6,563 nucleotides of DNA. Origin: Pseudomonadota bacterium (GTDB taxonomy: Bacteria; Hydrothermota; 32-111; QNBC01). Both the position numbers and the translations under genes were made by a program. The stretch spans positions 1-6,563 of the forward strand of contig JAACEC010000051.1 of assembly GCA_011682715.1 (NCBI GenBank). The letters run 5' to 3'. The notes beneath the pieces are model-generated. The model was not told the DNA's origin and ran no database searches. It saw only the letters and a program-made list of their open reading frames with translations. Shown here one piece after another: positions 1-5,059 of the stretch. Position 1 is the stretch's first letter; the number at the start of each line of letters is the position of its first letter.

Positions 1-11
1 TTACTTATCAT
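1..11 (-). CDS. 5' end of an unidentified divergent minus-strand gene (partial)
   Basis: Only the first three codons (M-I-S) lie in the window, read leftwards from an ATG at 11..9. The call rests on the signals in front of it. On the minus strand there is a full AAGGAGG at 23..17, five bases before the ATG, and a near-consensus promoter further upstream. The product cannot be identified. In many integrons the integrase gene intI lies next to the first cassette and is read away from the array, so intI is one possibility, but nothing in these 11 bases supports it specifically. It could be any chromosomal gene. Confidence 0.5.
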
Positions 12-16
12 TATTT

Positions 17-23
17 CCTCCTT
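17..23 (-). promoter_or_regulatory. Ribosome binding site of the divergent gene
   Basis: The minus strand reads AAGGAGG, a perfect Shine-Dalgarno match, then five bases (AAATA), then ATG. This site decides the start codon of the gene leaving the left edge. Confidence 0.65.
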
Positions 24-32
24 TTTTCCCTT

Positions 33-61
33 AAAATACTACTTAATCTCACCTATGTCAA
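33..61 (-). promoter_or_regulatory. Sigma-70 type promoter for the divergent gene
   Basis: On the minus strand there is a consensus -35 box TTGACA (61..56), a 17-base spacer and a weaker -10 box TATTTT (38..33). The expected start point is near 26, leaving a very short leader that still contains the AAGGAGG site. The -35 and the spacing are ideal; the -10 is imperfect. Confidence 0.5.
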
Positions 62-191
62 TACTTTATCCATACTAAATAGCGAAGAACCAAAAGATTG
101 GAACAATGGAGTAAATTCAAAAATTCAGCAAGAAATTACTTGTTTCAGCATCTCTATCTCTATCCGAATCATTGAATCATTGAAAATTCAT
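62..191. other. Non-coding divergent intergenic stretch with short tandem repeats
   Basis: No credible open frame is seen on either strand between the two divergent promoters. Small local repeats are visible: AATCATTG occurs twice in tandem at 167-182, and TCTCTA twice in tandem at about 151-162. If the left-hand gene were an integrase, an attI site would be expected in this general region, but no convincing core box pair was found. Confidence 0.5.
167..182. repeat. Two tandem copies of AATCATTG
   Basis: An 8-base unit is exactly duplicated, ending ten bases before the plus-strand -35 box. It may be a direct-repeat regulator site or chance in AT-rich DNA. Confidence 0.5.
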
Positions 192-220
192 TTGACTTTT
201 ATCTCAAATCGATTTAATAT
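192..220 (+). promoter_or_regulatory. Strong sigma-70 type promoter reading towards the array
   Basis: A -35 box TTGACT (192-197), an exact 17-base spacer and a -10 box TAATAT (215-220) are present, with an expected start near 227. It lies upstream of the small frame at 300 and of the first cassette junction at about 526, so it could act as the cassette promoter (Pc) for the protease genes unless the hairpin at 472-510 stops transcription. It is the best promoter match seen ahead of the cassette genes. Confidence 0.6.
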
Positions 221-263
221 TATTTATAGTGTTAAATGATATTGAATTACAGCTTATAAAAAA

Positions 264-275
264 AGGATTAATCCT
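264..275. promoter_or_regulatory. Perfect 12-base palindrome, possible operator
   Basis: AGGATTAATCCT is its own reverse complement. It sits about 40 bases past the predicted transcription start and just before the small frame at 300, a place where a dimeric repressor could block transcription or initiation. No regulator is identified, and AT-rich palindromes of this size can arise by chance. Confidence 0.3.
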
Positions 276-299
276 ATAATGGAGGGGGTTTCTGAAATA

Positions 300-452
300 A
301 TGAGTTTTGAGGAGTCCGCAAAATCTCTGCCTGCTTGCGGAGTAACACATGCAAGCAAAATCCCCATCGTGAAAGTTGAATTTAAAAGAGATAGTGAAGT
401 TATAATAAAAATTCCTTTGGATGATTTATTTGATATAGAGGCGAATAAATGA
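300..452 (+). CDS. Small hypothetical protein, 50 residues
   Basis: The frame encodes 50 residues beginning MSFEESAKSLPACG and ending DDLFDIEANK, then TGA. It is not recognised. It has one cysteine, an alternating hydrophobic and charged middle part (VKVEFKRDSEVIIKIP) that looks like two beta strands, and an acidic tail; there is no signal peptide or membrane segment. A GGAGGGG run at 281-287 lies 12 bases before the ATG at 300. An in-frame ATG at 279 would add seven residues but has only a weak AAAGG in front. The promoter at 192-220 is well placed to express it. Its length leaves open that it is a chance frame. It lies upstream of the first clear cassette junction, so it may belong to a preceding cassette whose site is degenerate, or to the integron platform. 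Confidence 0.45.
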   Translation: MSFEESAKSLPACGVTHASKIPIVKVEFKRDSEVIIKIPLDDLFDIEANK

Positions 453-471
453 TAAAAGAGAGATATAAATA

Positions 472-510
472 ATTGTGTTTATCCCGCCAAATCGGGGGTA
501 TAAACACAAT
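472..510. repeat. Strong hairpin just upstream of the first cassette junction
   Basis: Perfect 11-base arms ATTGTGTTTAT (472-482) and ATAAACACAAT (500-510) enclose a second pairing, CCCG (483-486) with CGGG (493-496), leaving a six-base loop and a three-base bulge. No T-run follows, so it is not a typical intrinsic terminator. A weaker outer pairing, GAATAAA (443-449) with TTTATTC (515-521), surrounds it. It may be the central stem of a degenerate attC or attI-like site ending at the junction near 526, but a left RYYYAAC box is not visible. Confidence 0.6.
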
Positions 511-547
511 AGCGTTTATTCAGTCGGTAGGCGACATTGTAAGTTTG

Positions 548-555
548 AAAGGAGG
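548..555 (+). promoter_or_regulatory. Ribosome binding site that decides the protease start
   Basis: AAAGGAGG is followed by ATGs at 558 and 565. The one at 558 is only two bases from the site and opens a seven-codon frame that stops at 579-581. The one at 565 is nine bases away and opens the long frame, so 565 is chosen. The small overlapping frame is probably incidental. Confidence 0.7.
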
Positions 556-564
556 ATATGAAAT

Positions 565-1746
565 ATGAGTTTAATGAATGAGTATATCAACAGACGATTA
601 AGCGGCACTGATCTTGAATCTGAGTTGTTGAGGTTAATATCGGAATACAACAAATTGAGAGATACCTATTTATTTGTATACGCCGCTGCTATTGAAAAAC
701 CAATTCCAGCTGTTTCATTAGAACAAGCAGATTTTTATGTGATTCGTGATTTATTGGCAAGCAAAAAAGACCTTCAGAGACTTGATATGTATATTGAAAC
801 ACCAGGAGGTAGTGGCGAGACGGCCGAGGAGATAGTTAGGTTTTTACACAATAATTTTGAAACAGTTTCATTTGTGGTATCTGGAGAGGCTAAAAGTGCT
901 GGTACAATTATTGTTTTATCAGGTGACGAAATTTTAATGACTGAAACTGGAAGTTTGGGTCCGATTGATGCACAAATAAAAATTGGGCGTTCTGTAGTAT
1001 CAGCATATGATTATATGGAATGGGTTAAGAAGAAAAGGGAAGAAGCAGAAGAACAAGGAGCGCTAAATCCATTTGATGCGATAATGATAGCGCAGATTTC
1101 ACCGGGTGAATTAGGCAGTGTATTTCACTCACTAAATTTTGCTAAAGATTTAGTTGTTGAATGGCTAAAAGATTATAAATTCAAAAAATGGACTGTTACT
1201 GAGAACCATAAAAAACCTGTAACTAAAGAAATGAAAAGGAAACGAGCAGAGGAAATTACAGGGAAATTAATAAACCATTCCAAATGGAGATCACATGGAA
1301 GATCAATAAAAATTGATGATTTAGAAGGAATTGGGCTAAAGATAACAAGGGTAGATAAAGATCCAAAACTGGCTGAGATTGTGTATAGAATCCAAACAGT
1401 TAGTAGACTACTTTTTGAAACTACCACTTCTTTTAAGATATTTGCAACTCAGGATAACAAAATATTTAGACAAGCTGTTCCTGTTGGAGCTCCTGTAAGG
1501 ATACCACAAAAGACAATACCTGATGTAGCTGAGATTGAACAAAAATGCCCAAAGTGTGGTAAAACTTATAAGATATACGCAAAATTTGTTCCTAATCCCA
1601 AAATTGATGTAGACTTTAAAAATAAAGGATTTACACCTTTTCCAAAAGATGCTAAAATTACTTGTAGTTGCGGATTTGAAATAGACTTATCAGGTATTAA
1701 GAATCAAATTGAAATACAAACAGGAAGAAAGATCATTGTTGAATAA
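565..1746 (+). CDS. SDH/ClpP-fold serine protease with C-terminal zinc ribbon
   Basis: This 393-residue protein resembles the serine dehydrogenase proteinase family (SDH_protease), relatives of ClpP and SppA. Visible signs are YIETPGGSGETAEE (76-89), the glycine-rich turn expected to form the oxyanion hole; GEAKSAGT (107-114), with S111 as likely nucleophile; and a hydrophobic strand leading to GSLGPIDAQI (129-138). Where ClpP has its catalytic histidine about 25 residues after the serine, this protein has D135-A-Q, so a ClpP-type triad is not obvious. Residues 150-260 are charged and helical. The C-terminus has C328-x2-C331 and C367-x-C369, a probable zinc ribbon. No signal peptide or membrane segment is seen, so it is likely cytoplasmic. 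It is the first gene of cassette 1, and a 58-residue gene follows 12 bases later. The substrate is unknown; a role in defence is inferred only from the neighbouring cassettes. Confidence 0.8.
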   Translation: MSLMNEYINRRLSGTDLESELLRLISEYNKLRDTYLFVYAAAIEKPIPAVSLEQADFYVIRDLLASKKDLQRLDMYIETPGGSGETAEEIVRFLHNNFETVSFVVSGEAKSAGTIIVLSGDEILMTETGSLGPIDAQIKIGRSVVSAYDYMEWVKKKREEAEEQGALNPFDAIMIAQISPGELGSVFHSLNFAKDLVVEWLKDYKFKKWTVTENHKKPVTKEMKRKRAEEITGKLINHSKWRSHGRSIKIDDLEGIGLKITRVDKDPKLAEIVYRIQTVSRLLFETTTSFKIFATQDNKIFRQAVPVGAPVRIPQKTIPDVAEIEQKCPKCGKTYKIYAKFVPNPKIDVDFKNKGFTPFPKDAKITCSCGFEIDLSGIKNQIEIQTGRKIIVE

Positions 1747-1751
1747 GGAGG
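1745..1751 (+). promoter_or_regulatory. Ribosome binding site of the 58-residue gene
   Basis: AAGGAGG overlaps the TAA stop of the protease and lies seven bases before the ATG at 1759. The overlap suggests that translation of the two genes is coupled. Confidence 0.7.
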
Positions 1752-1758
1752 AAAAATC

Positions 1759-1935
1759 ATGGAAGCAAAGAAGAAAGAATTAAGACAAAAAGAAGAAAAG
1801 GCGTTGTTAACCTTTTTAAAACAAACCCGGGAAGGAAAGTACGCGAAAGTGGATGAAAGTTCCCTGCCATATTCCAGACTCAAAGAACAAAGAGAAGAAA
1901 TTTATGAAGATGAGTATTACTACAGCGTTAGATAG
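1759..1935 (+). CDS. Small charged protein paired with the protease, 58 residues
   Basis: The frame runs from ATG 1759 to TAG 1935 and encodes 58 residues. It begins MEAKKKELRQKEEKALLTFL, a strongly charged amphipathic helix, and ends with an acidic, tyrosine-rich tail (EIYEDEYYYSVR). There is no signal peptide, membrane segment or cysteine. I do not recognise a family. The strong ribosome binding site, the 12-base gap after the protease and its location inside the same cassette, before the attC site, argue that it is a real gene co-transcribed with the protease. It could be an adaptor, substrate, inhibitor or activator of the protease; this is inference from pairing alone. Confidence 0.7.
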   Translation: MEAKKKELRQKEEKALLTFLKQTREGKYAKVDESSLPYSRLKEQREEIYEDEYYYSVR

Positions 1936-1962
1936 GGGAGCAAGTAGTGAGATTGTAATGTC

Positions 1963-2051
1963 GCCTAACCCAGCATAAAAGGTTCGTGCCTTACGGCACT
2001 CACCCAAATTTTTGCTTCGCAAAAACTTCTTTTATGCTGGGAACGTTATAC
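1963..2051 (+). other. Integron attC recombination site 1
   Basis: The left core box is GCCTAAC (1963-1969), fitting RYYYAAC; the right core box is GTTATAC (2045-2051), close to GTTRRRY. Between them is a perfect 13-base stem, 1969-1981 with 2029-2041, and three unpaired bases AAC before the right box. Inside the stem are two smaller hairpins, GTGCC/GGCAC (1986-1990 with 1995-1999) and TTTTTGC/GCAAAAA (2009-2015 with 2019-2025). The expected cut lies after G2045. The second inner hairpin is followed by CTTCTTTT and might also weakly end transcription of cassette 1. Confidence 0.75.
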
Positions 2052-2074
2052 GCAATTGGTCGGCTAATAATAAA

Positions 2075-2080
2075 GAGAGG
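2075..2080 (+). promoter_or_regulatory. Ribosome binding site of the TIR gene
   Basis: GAGAGG lies eight bases before the ATG at 2089, a moderate Shine-Dalgarno match at good spacing that supports this start. Confidence 0.5.
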
Positions 2081-2088
2081 TAAATAAA

Positions 2089-2571
2089 ATGCAATATACC
2101 GTTTTCATAAGCCATAGTAGCGAGGATAGTTCAATTGTCCGTTTCATTGAGTCACAACTTAAGCTCTCTGGAATTACGCCTATTGTTGCTGAGCGTGTAC
2201 GCCCAAAGACATTTCCGCAATACCTGCCAGACAAGATTAAAACACTGATCCAGCAAAGTGATTGTGTGGTTTCTCTTCTTACGAAGAACGGAGTCACTTC
2301 AAATTGGGTTCATCAAGAAATAGGATATGCTTTAGATAGAAAACCATTGATACCCATTGTGGAAAGCGACATTGCGTCAGAAAGTTTGGGATTCTTACAA
2401 GGAGCAGAATATATTCCACTATACTGGGGAGACATTGGGCGTTCTGTAACCTCACTTGTTTCGTGGACTACAGATCTAAAGACAGAAAAGGAGAAAAGCG
2501 AGAATCTAAAAGGCTTGGCAATAGTTATTCTCGGTGGATTATTTCTATGGGGAATGAGTCAGCAAAAATAG
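2089..2571 (+). CDS. TIR-domain protein with C-terminal membrane segment
   Basis: The protein has 160 residues. The TIR domain covers about 1-130. It begins with YTVFISHSSED (3-13), the first strand and loop of TIR folds, continues through SDCVVSLLTKNGVTSNW (57-73), and has WVHQEIGYAL (73-82), where E77 occupies the position of the catalytic glutamate of NAD-cleaving TIR enzymes. Residues 131-139 are a charged linker. Residues 142-156 (GLAIVILGGLFLWGM) form a short hydrophobic segment likely to insert in the membrane, followed by the polar tail SQQK. Bacterial TIR proteins act as NADases or signal-molecule synthases in anti-phage systems such as Thoeris, CBASS and Pycsar. No partner gene is adjacent, so the system type cannot be assigned. 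It is the only gene of cassette 2, and the TIR fold call is firm while the defence role is inferred. Confidence 0.85.
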   Translation: MQYTVFISHSSEDSSIVRFIESQLKLSGITPIVAERVRPKTFPQYLPDKIKTLIQQSDCVVSLLTKNGVTSNWVHQEIGYALDRKPLIPIVESDIASESLGFLQGAEYIPLYWGDIGRSVTSLVSWTTDLKTEKEKSENLKGLAIVILGGLFLWGMSQQK

Positions 2572-2595
2572 CCAATATGTTGCCGAGCAACAGGC

Positions 2596-2690
2596 GTATA
2601 ACACAGCATATACATTGCGGGCTTATGCCCTAGCCCTTCGGGACATTGTTCCCTACGGTTGCAACGTCATATACGCTCTAAATGTTATGT
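2596..2690 (+). other. Integron attC recombination site 2
   Basis: The left core box is GTATAAC (2596-2602) and the right core box is GTTATGT (2684-2690). The inner L-type arms pair imperfectly: AGC-n-TATA near 2605-2612 with TATA-n-GCT near 2670-2677, then TTGC (2615-2618) with GCAA (2661-2664). Central hairpins are GGGC/GCCC (2619-2622 with 2627-2630) and CCC-TTC-GGG (2634-2642). The expected cut lies after G2684. Confidence 0.7.
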
Positions 2691-2692
2691 GC

Positions 2693-2916
2693 AATTCAAA
2701 AACCTGCCTTTGGAAAAGGAGTCAGTAAATTATTACGTTGTTGTTGACTTCGTTTAACGGAAAAGAAAGACGAACCGGAGAAGAAATCTTAACTGGTCGA
2801 AACGATCTTATAACAGAGGTTAAACGTTTACGCTTCTCTTCACCCAAATTTTTTCTTATTTCTAAGGGGAAAACTTTTAAGGATGAGATAAATATACAAG
2901 AAAAAGAGGAGATAAC
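2693..2916 (+). other. Long leader of cassette 3, no convincing gene
   Basis: The 224 bases before the endonuclease contain an 8-base inverted repeat, CGTTTAAC (2751-2758) and GTTAAACG (2819-2826), and a 14-base run TCACCCAAATTTTT (2840-2853) that also occurs inside attC site 1 (2000-2013). A TTG-initiated 60-codon frame (2738-2920) overlaps the endonuclease start but lacks a placed ribosome binding site. A TATAAC at 2809-2814 could be a -10 box, but no good -35 precedes it. A restriction-modification cassette would be expected to carry its own promoter here. Confidence 0.45.
2905..2911 (+). promoter_or_regulatory. Ribosome binding site of the endonuclease gene
   Basis: AGAGGAG lies five bases before the ATG at 2917 and supports that start. 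Confidence 0.6.
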
Positions 2917-3699
2917 ATGAATCACTGGACGCAGTTAAGCATAGACTTTGCAAACCAAAGAGACTACTTGGATAAACTATTCCGAGTATATCCAACTATT
3001 CCTGAGGATATTCGAGAAATTGACCCTAATCCTTGGCAGGAAATTGAAGATGCATTTAATGAACAGGATAAAATCACTTTGTTAAAGAAATTGTTGTCAT
3101 TGGACCTTTTTCCTATAAAAGATTCCTATGTGGCATATTTAAAAAGAGATCGAACTGCTTTAGGAAGAAATCCCGCAACAGTTAATCGATTGTATGGCCG
3201 ATTACGAGAGATGGGTTTAGATAAAATCCTTGAAAAATGCACTGAACCAAAAGAAACGAACAGACAAATCGGACCACTTTTTCGCCGCTGGTTACGCAAA
3301 AGAACAATCGGGGTCCCAGTTGTAAATATCGATGCTTTTGATTCTATTCAAGGAAACGTTATACTAGATGCGAGTGATAATGAGATGATGAATTACGCAA
3401 AAGAACATTTTGGTTATGAAAGAGAAAAAGGTCTAGATTTCATTGCAAAATTTAATGGGAAGTATGTAATCGGTGAAGCTAAGTTTCTAACCGACTTCGG
3501 CGGTCATCAGAATGCACAATTCAGCGATGCAATCTCAACTTTACAGTCTAATATTGAAGGTGCAATAAAAATAGGAATTCTTGATGGCGTTCTTTACATT
3601 AAGAGTGGAAACAAAATGTATCGAGAAATAACTACCACATACTCTGAATATAATATTATGAGTGTTTTAGTTCTAAGAGAATTCCTCTATCAAATATAA
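2917..3699 (+). CDS. Type II-like restriction endonuclease, PD-(D/E)XK fold
   Basis: The protein has 260 residues. The catalytic core is in the C-terminal half: G172-L-D174-FIAKF, then KYVIGEAKF with E187-A-K189, giving D-x12-E-x-K, the metal-binding and catalytic pattern of PD-(D/E)XK nucleases. The following LTDFGGHQNAQF (191-202) is a distinctive conserved-looking loop. The N-terminal 130 residues are mostly helical and basic towards 115-130 (FRRWLRKR), suited to DNA contact. The family resembles small type II enzymes of the Tsp45I kind, but this is recollection and the cleavage site cannot be stated. The stop codon overlaps the methyltransferase start by one base (TAATG), so the two are translationally coupled, endonuclease first. 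No frameshift is present and the active-site residues are intact. Confidence 0.85.
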   Translation: MNHWTQLSIDFANQRDYLDKLFRVYPTIPEDIREIDPNPWQEIEDAFNEQDKITLLKKLLSLDLFPIKDSYVAYLKRDRTALGRNPATVNRLYGRLREMGLDKILEKCTEPKETNRQIGPLFRRWLRKRTIGVPVVNIDAFDSIQGNVILDASDNEMMNYAKEHFGYEREKGLDFIAKFNGKYVIGEAKFLTDFGGHQNAQFSDAISTLQSNIEGAIKIGILDGVLYIKSGNKMYREITTTYSEYNIMSVLVLREFLYQI

Positions 3700-4841
3700 T
3701 GGCGGAAGAGATGGAACTCCAATATTCTAATAAGAAATCTGAAAAGAAAATCTATGACCAAATAGATAAATGTAAACTTAAAAGTATTTCTGGCTCTAAA
3801 GATTCAACTTCTATATTAATAATGGGAGATAATCTAAGAGTTATGAAATATATGATTGAAGAAATGGGGATGGAAGAGAGTATTGATTTAGTGTATATCG
3901 ATCCGCCTTTTGCAACGATGAACACCTTTCACTTAAGTGCTGAGAAAGCAAATACGATAAGTAGAAGTAACTCCGATAATATAGCCTATGATGATTCTTT
4001 AGTTGGTGAAGAATATCTTGAATTTATAAGAGAAAGGCTATTTTTAATAAAACGGCTGATGTCCGATATCTCCTCTATTTATTTTCATATTGATTATAAA
4101 ATAGGTCACTATGTTAAAATAATAATGGACGAGGTATTTGGAAAGGATTGTTTCATAAATGACATTACTCGTATTAAATGCAATCCAAAAAATTTCAATC
4201 GAAAAGCATACGGTAATATAAAAGACATGATTCTTTTTTATTCAAAAAAGCCTGGTAAACAAATCTGGAACGATCCTAGAATTCCACAAACTGATGAAGA
4301 TGTTAAACGCTTGTTTAAAAAAATAGATAAGAATGGAAGAAGATATACTACTATACCATTGCATGCACCAGGTGAAACACAAAATGGACCTACAGGTCAA
4401 GAATGGAGGGGTATGAAACCACCTAAAGGGCGCCATTGGCGATGTAATCCAAAGGAATTAGATGAACTATATGCTCAAGGTCTAATAGAATGGTCCAAAA
4501 CAGGTAATCCTAGAAAAATAATTTATGCGGATGAAAGCAATGGAAATAAAATTCAGGATATTCTAGAATTTAAAGATTTACAGAATCCATCATATCCTAC
4601 GGAGAAAAATTTAGATTTACTAAAATTAATTGTTAATGCATCTTCAAATCCAGATAGTATCGTTTTTGATTGCTTTTGTGGTTCTGGAACTACTTTAAAA
4701 GCAGCTCAAGAGTTAGGCAGAGAGTGGATTGGAATAGACAAATCCGAAGAAGCAATAAAGATAGCAATGAAAAGATTAACTCCTGCTCAAAAAACGTTTT
4801 TAACAAAGGGTCAAGATTTTGAATACTTAGAAGCATATTAA
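3699..4841 (+). CDS. Class-beta DNA methyltransferase, modification partner
   Basis: The protein has 380 residues. The catalytic motif IV comes first, VYIDPPF (65-71, D68-P-P-F), and the S-adenosylmethionine-binding motif I comes late, DCFCGSGTT (324-332), preceded by YPTEKNLDLLKLI (299-311) and followed by WIGIDKSEEA (343-352), where D347 would hold the cofactor ribose. This order, IV before I, marks the beta class of amino-methyltransferases, which make N6-methyladenine or N4-methylcytosine. The middle part, about 185-290, is the probable target recognition region. The start overlaps the endonuclease stop by one base, and no separate ribosome binding site is evident, so expression depends on coupling. 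It should protect the host at the sequence cut by its neighbour. The adenine or cytosine choice cannot be settled from these motifs. Confidence 0.9.
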   Translation: MAEEMELQYSNKKSEKKIYDQIDKCKLKSISGSKDSTSILIMGDNLRVMKYMIEEMGMEESIDLVYIDPPFATMNTFHLSAEKANTISRSNSDNIAYDDSLVGEEYLEFIRERLFLIKRLMSDISSIYFHIDYKIGHYVKIIMDEVFGKDCFINDITRIKCNPKNFNRKAYGNIKDMILFYSKKPGKQIWNDPRIPQTDEDVKRLFKKIDKNGRRYTTIPLHAPGETQNGPTGQEWRGMKPPKGRHWRCNPKELDELYAQGLIEWSKTGNPRKIIYADESNGNKIQDILEFKDLQNPSYPTEKNLDLLKLIVNASSNPDSIVFDCFCGSGTTLKAAQELGREWIGIDKSEEAIKIAMKRLTPAQKTFLTKGQDFEYLEAY

Positions 4842-4992
4842 GAACACTCGTAGTGGTATGGAAAAATAATATGAAACCAGAAATTAGAAAGAACTACGGC
4901 AACAATGGAATTTACGGCAGGTTTTCGAACTCTGCGGAAGCCTTCGGCTTCCTTGCCACGTTGCACACTCCCTTCGCTACGCTTCGGTCGGG
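4842..4992. other. Non-coding tail of cassette 3 with a perfect hairpin
   Basis: No credible gene is seen. A perfect 7-base stem, GGAAGCC (4936-4942) with GGCTTCC (4946-4952) and a TTC loop, is followed by no T-run, so it is at best a weak terminator or RNA-stabilising structure at the end of the restriction-modification transcript. Similar TTC-loop hairpins occur in attC sites 1 and 2. Confidence 0.45.
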
Positions 4993-4994
4993 GC

Positions 4995-5059
4995 ACATAA
5001 CAGGCGGATATGGGGCTACGGGGGTTGCACCCCCTTTGCAAACCCGCCGAACATTGTCC
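4995..5059 (+). other. Integron attC recombination site 3, degenerate right end
   Basis: The left core box is ACATAAC (4995-5001). GGCGG (5003-5007) pairs with CCGCC (5044-5048), and an inner hairpin GGGGG/CCCCC (5020-5024 with 5030-5034) has a TTGCA loop. GAAC precedes the right core position, as in site 1. The right core box reads ATTGTCC (5053-5059), lacking the usual first G, so this end may be a junction with a non-integron sequence or a decayed site. Confidence 0.6.

Larger units (their letters stand above)
527..2045 (+). mobile_element. Cassette 1: protease plus 58-residue protein
   Basis: The cassette opens inside GGTAGGCGACATT (526-538) and closes with AATGTCGCCTAAC (1957-1969) and the palindrome up to G2045. 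The two 13-base ends are reverse complements except for one base, T to G in the GTT triplet of the opening junction. It carries two genes rather than the usual one. The first start codon is 38 bases after the junction. Confidence 0.7.
2046..2684 (+). mobile_element. Cassette 2: single TIR-domain gene
   Basis: The start GTTATACGC (2045-2053) is the exact reverse complement of the closing GCGTATAAC (2594-2602). The match resumes a few bases further in, with TCGGC (2060-2064) against GCCGA (2582-2586). The 639-base length with one gene is typical of an integron cassette. No convincing promoter was found inside it. Confidence 0.75.
526..5053 (+). mobile_element. Integron gene-cassette array, three cassettes
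   Basis: Three consecutive units are each bounded by an integron-type junction. Each starts with bases complementary to the core box that closes it: 526-538 against 1957-1969 (12 of 13), 2045-2053 against 2594-2602 (9 of 9), and 2684-2692 against 4993-5001 (9 of 9). All recognised genes inside read in the same direction with compact spacing, as in cassette arrays. No integrase is in the window. The left limit depends on a degenerate junction (GGTAGGC, where GTTAGGC would be expected) and the right limit on a degenerate right core box (ATTGTCC). Another class of palindrome-flanked element could also be considered, but end-to-end complementarity limited to each unit is hard to explain otherwise. 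Confidence 0.75.
2685..5053 (+). mobile_element. Cassette 3: complete restriction-modification system
   Basis: The start GTTATGTGC (2684-2692) is the exact reverse complement of the closing GCACATAAC (4993-5001). At about 2.4 kb it is long for an integron cassette and contains two genes plus about 230 bases of leader. The length and the matched ends mean the endonuclease and methyltransferase would move together. Confidence 0.7.

Noticed and set aside
1816..2022. Minus-strand 68-codon frame over the 58-residue gene and attC site 1
   Set aside because: It covers a non-coding palindrome and the opposite strand of a better supported small gene.
2009..2033. Intrinsic terminator formed by TTTTTGC/GCAAAAA followed by a T-rich tail
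   Set aside because: The hairpin is real, but the stem is mostly A-T and the tail is interrupted (CTTCTTTT). It is explained as the variable part of attC site 1, so it is not called as a separate terminator.
2738..2920. A 60-codon frame overlapping the endonuclease start by ATGA
   Set aside because: It needs a TTG start, the nearest GGAG is 16 bases away, it contains no later in-frame ATG, and the protein has no recognisable fold. The overlap alone is not enough, although a coupled leader peptide cannot be excluded.
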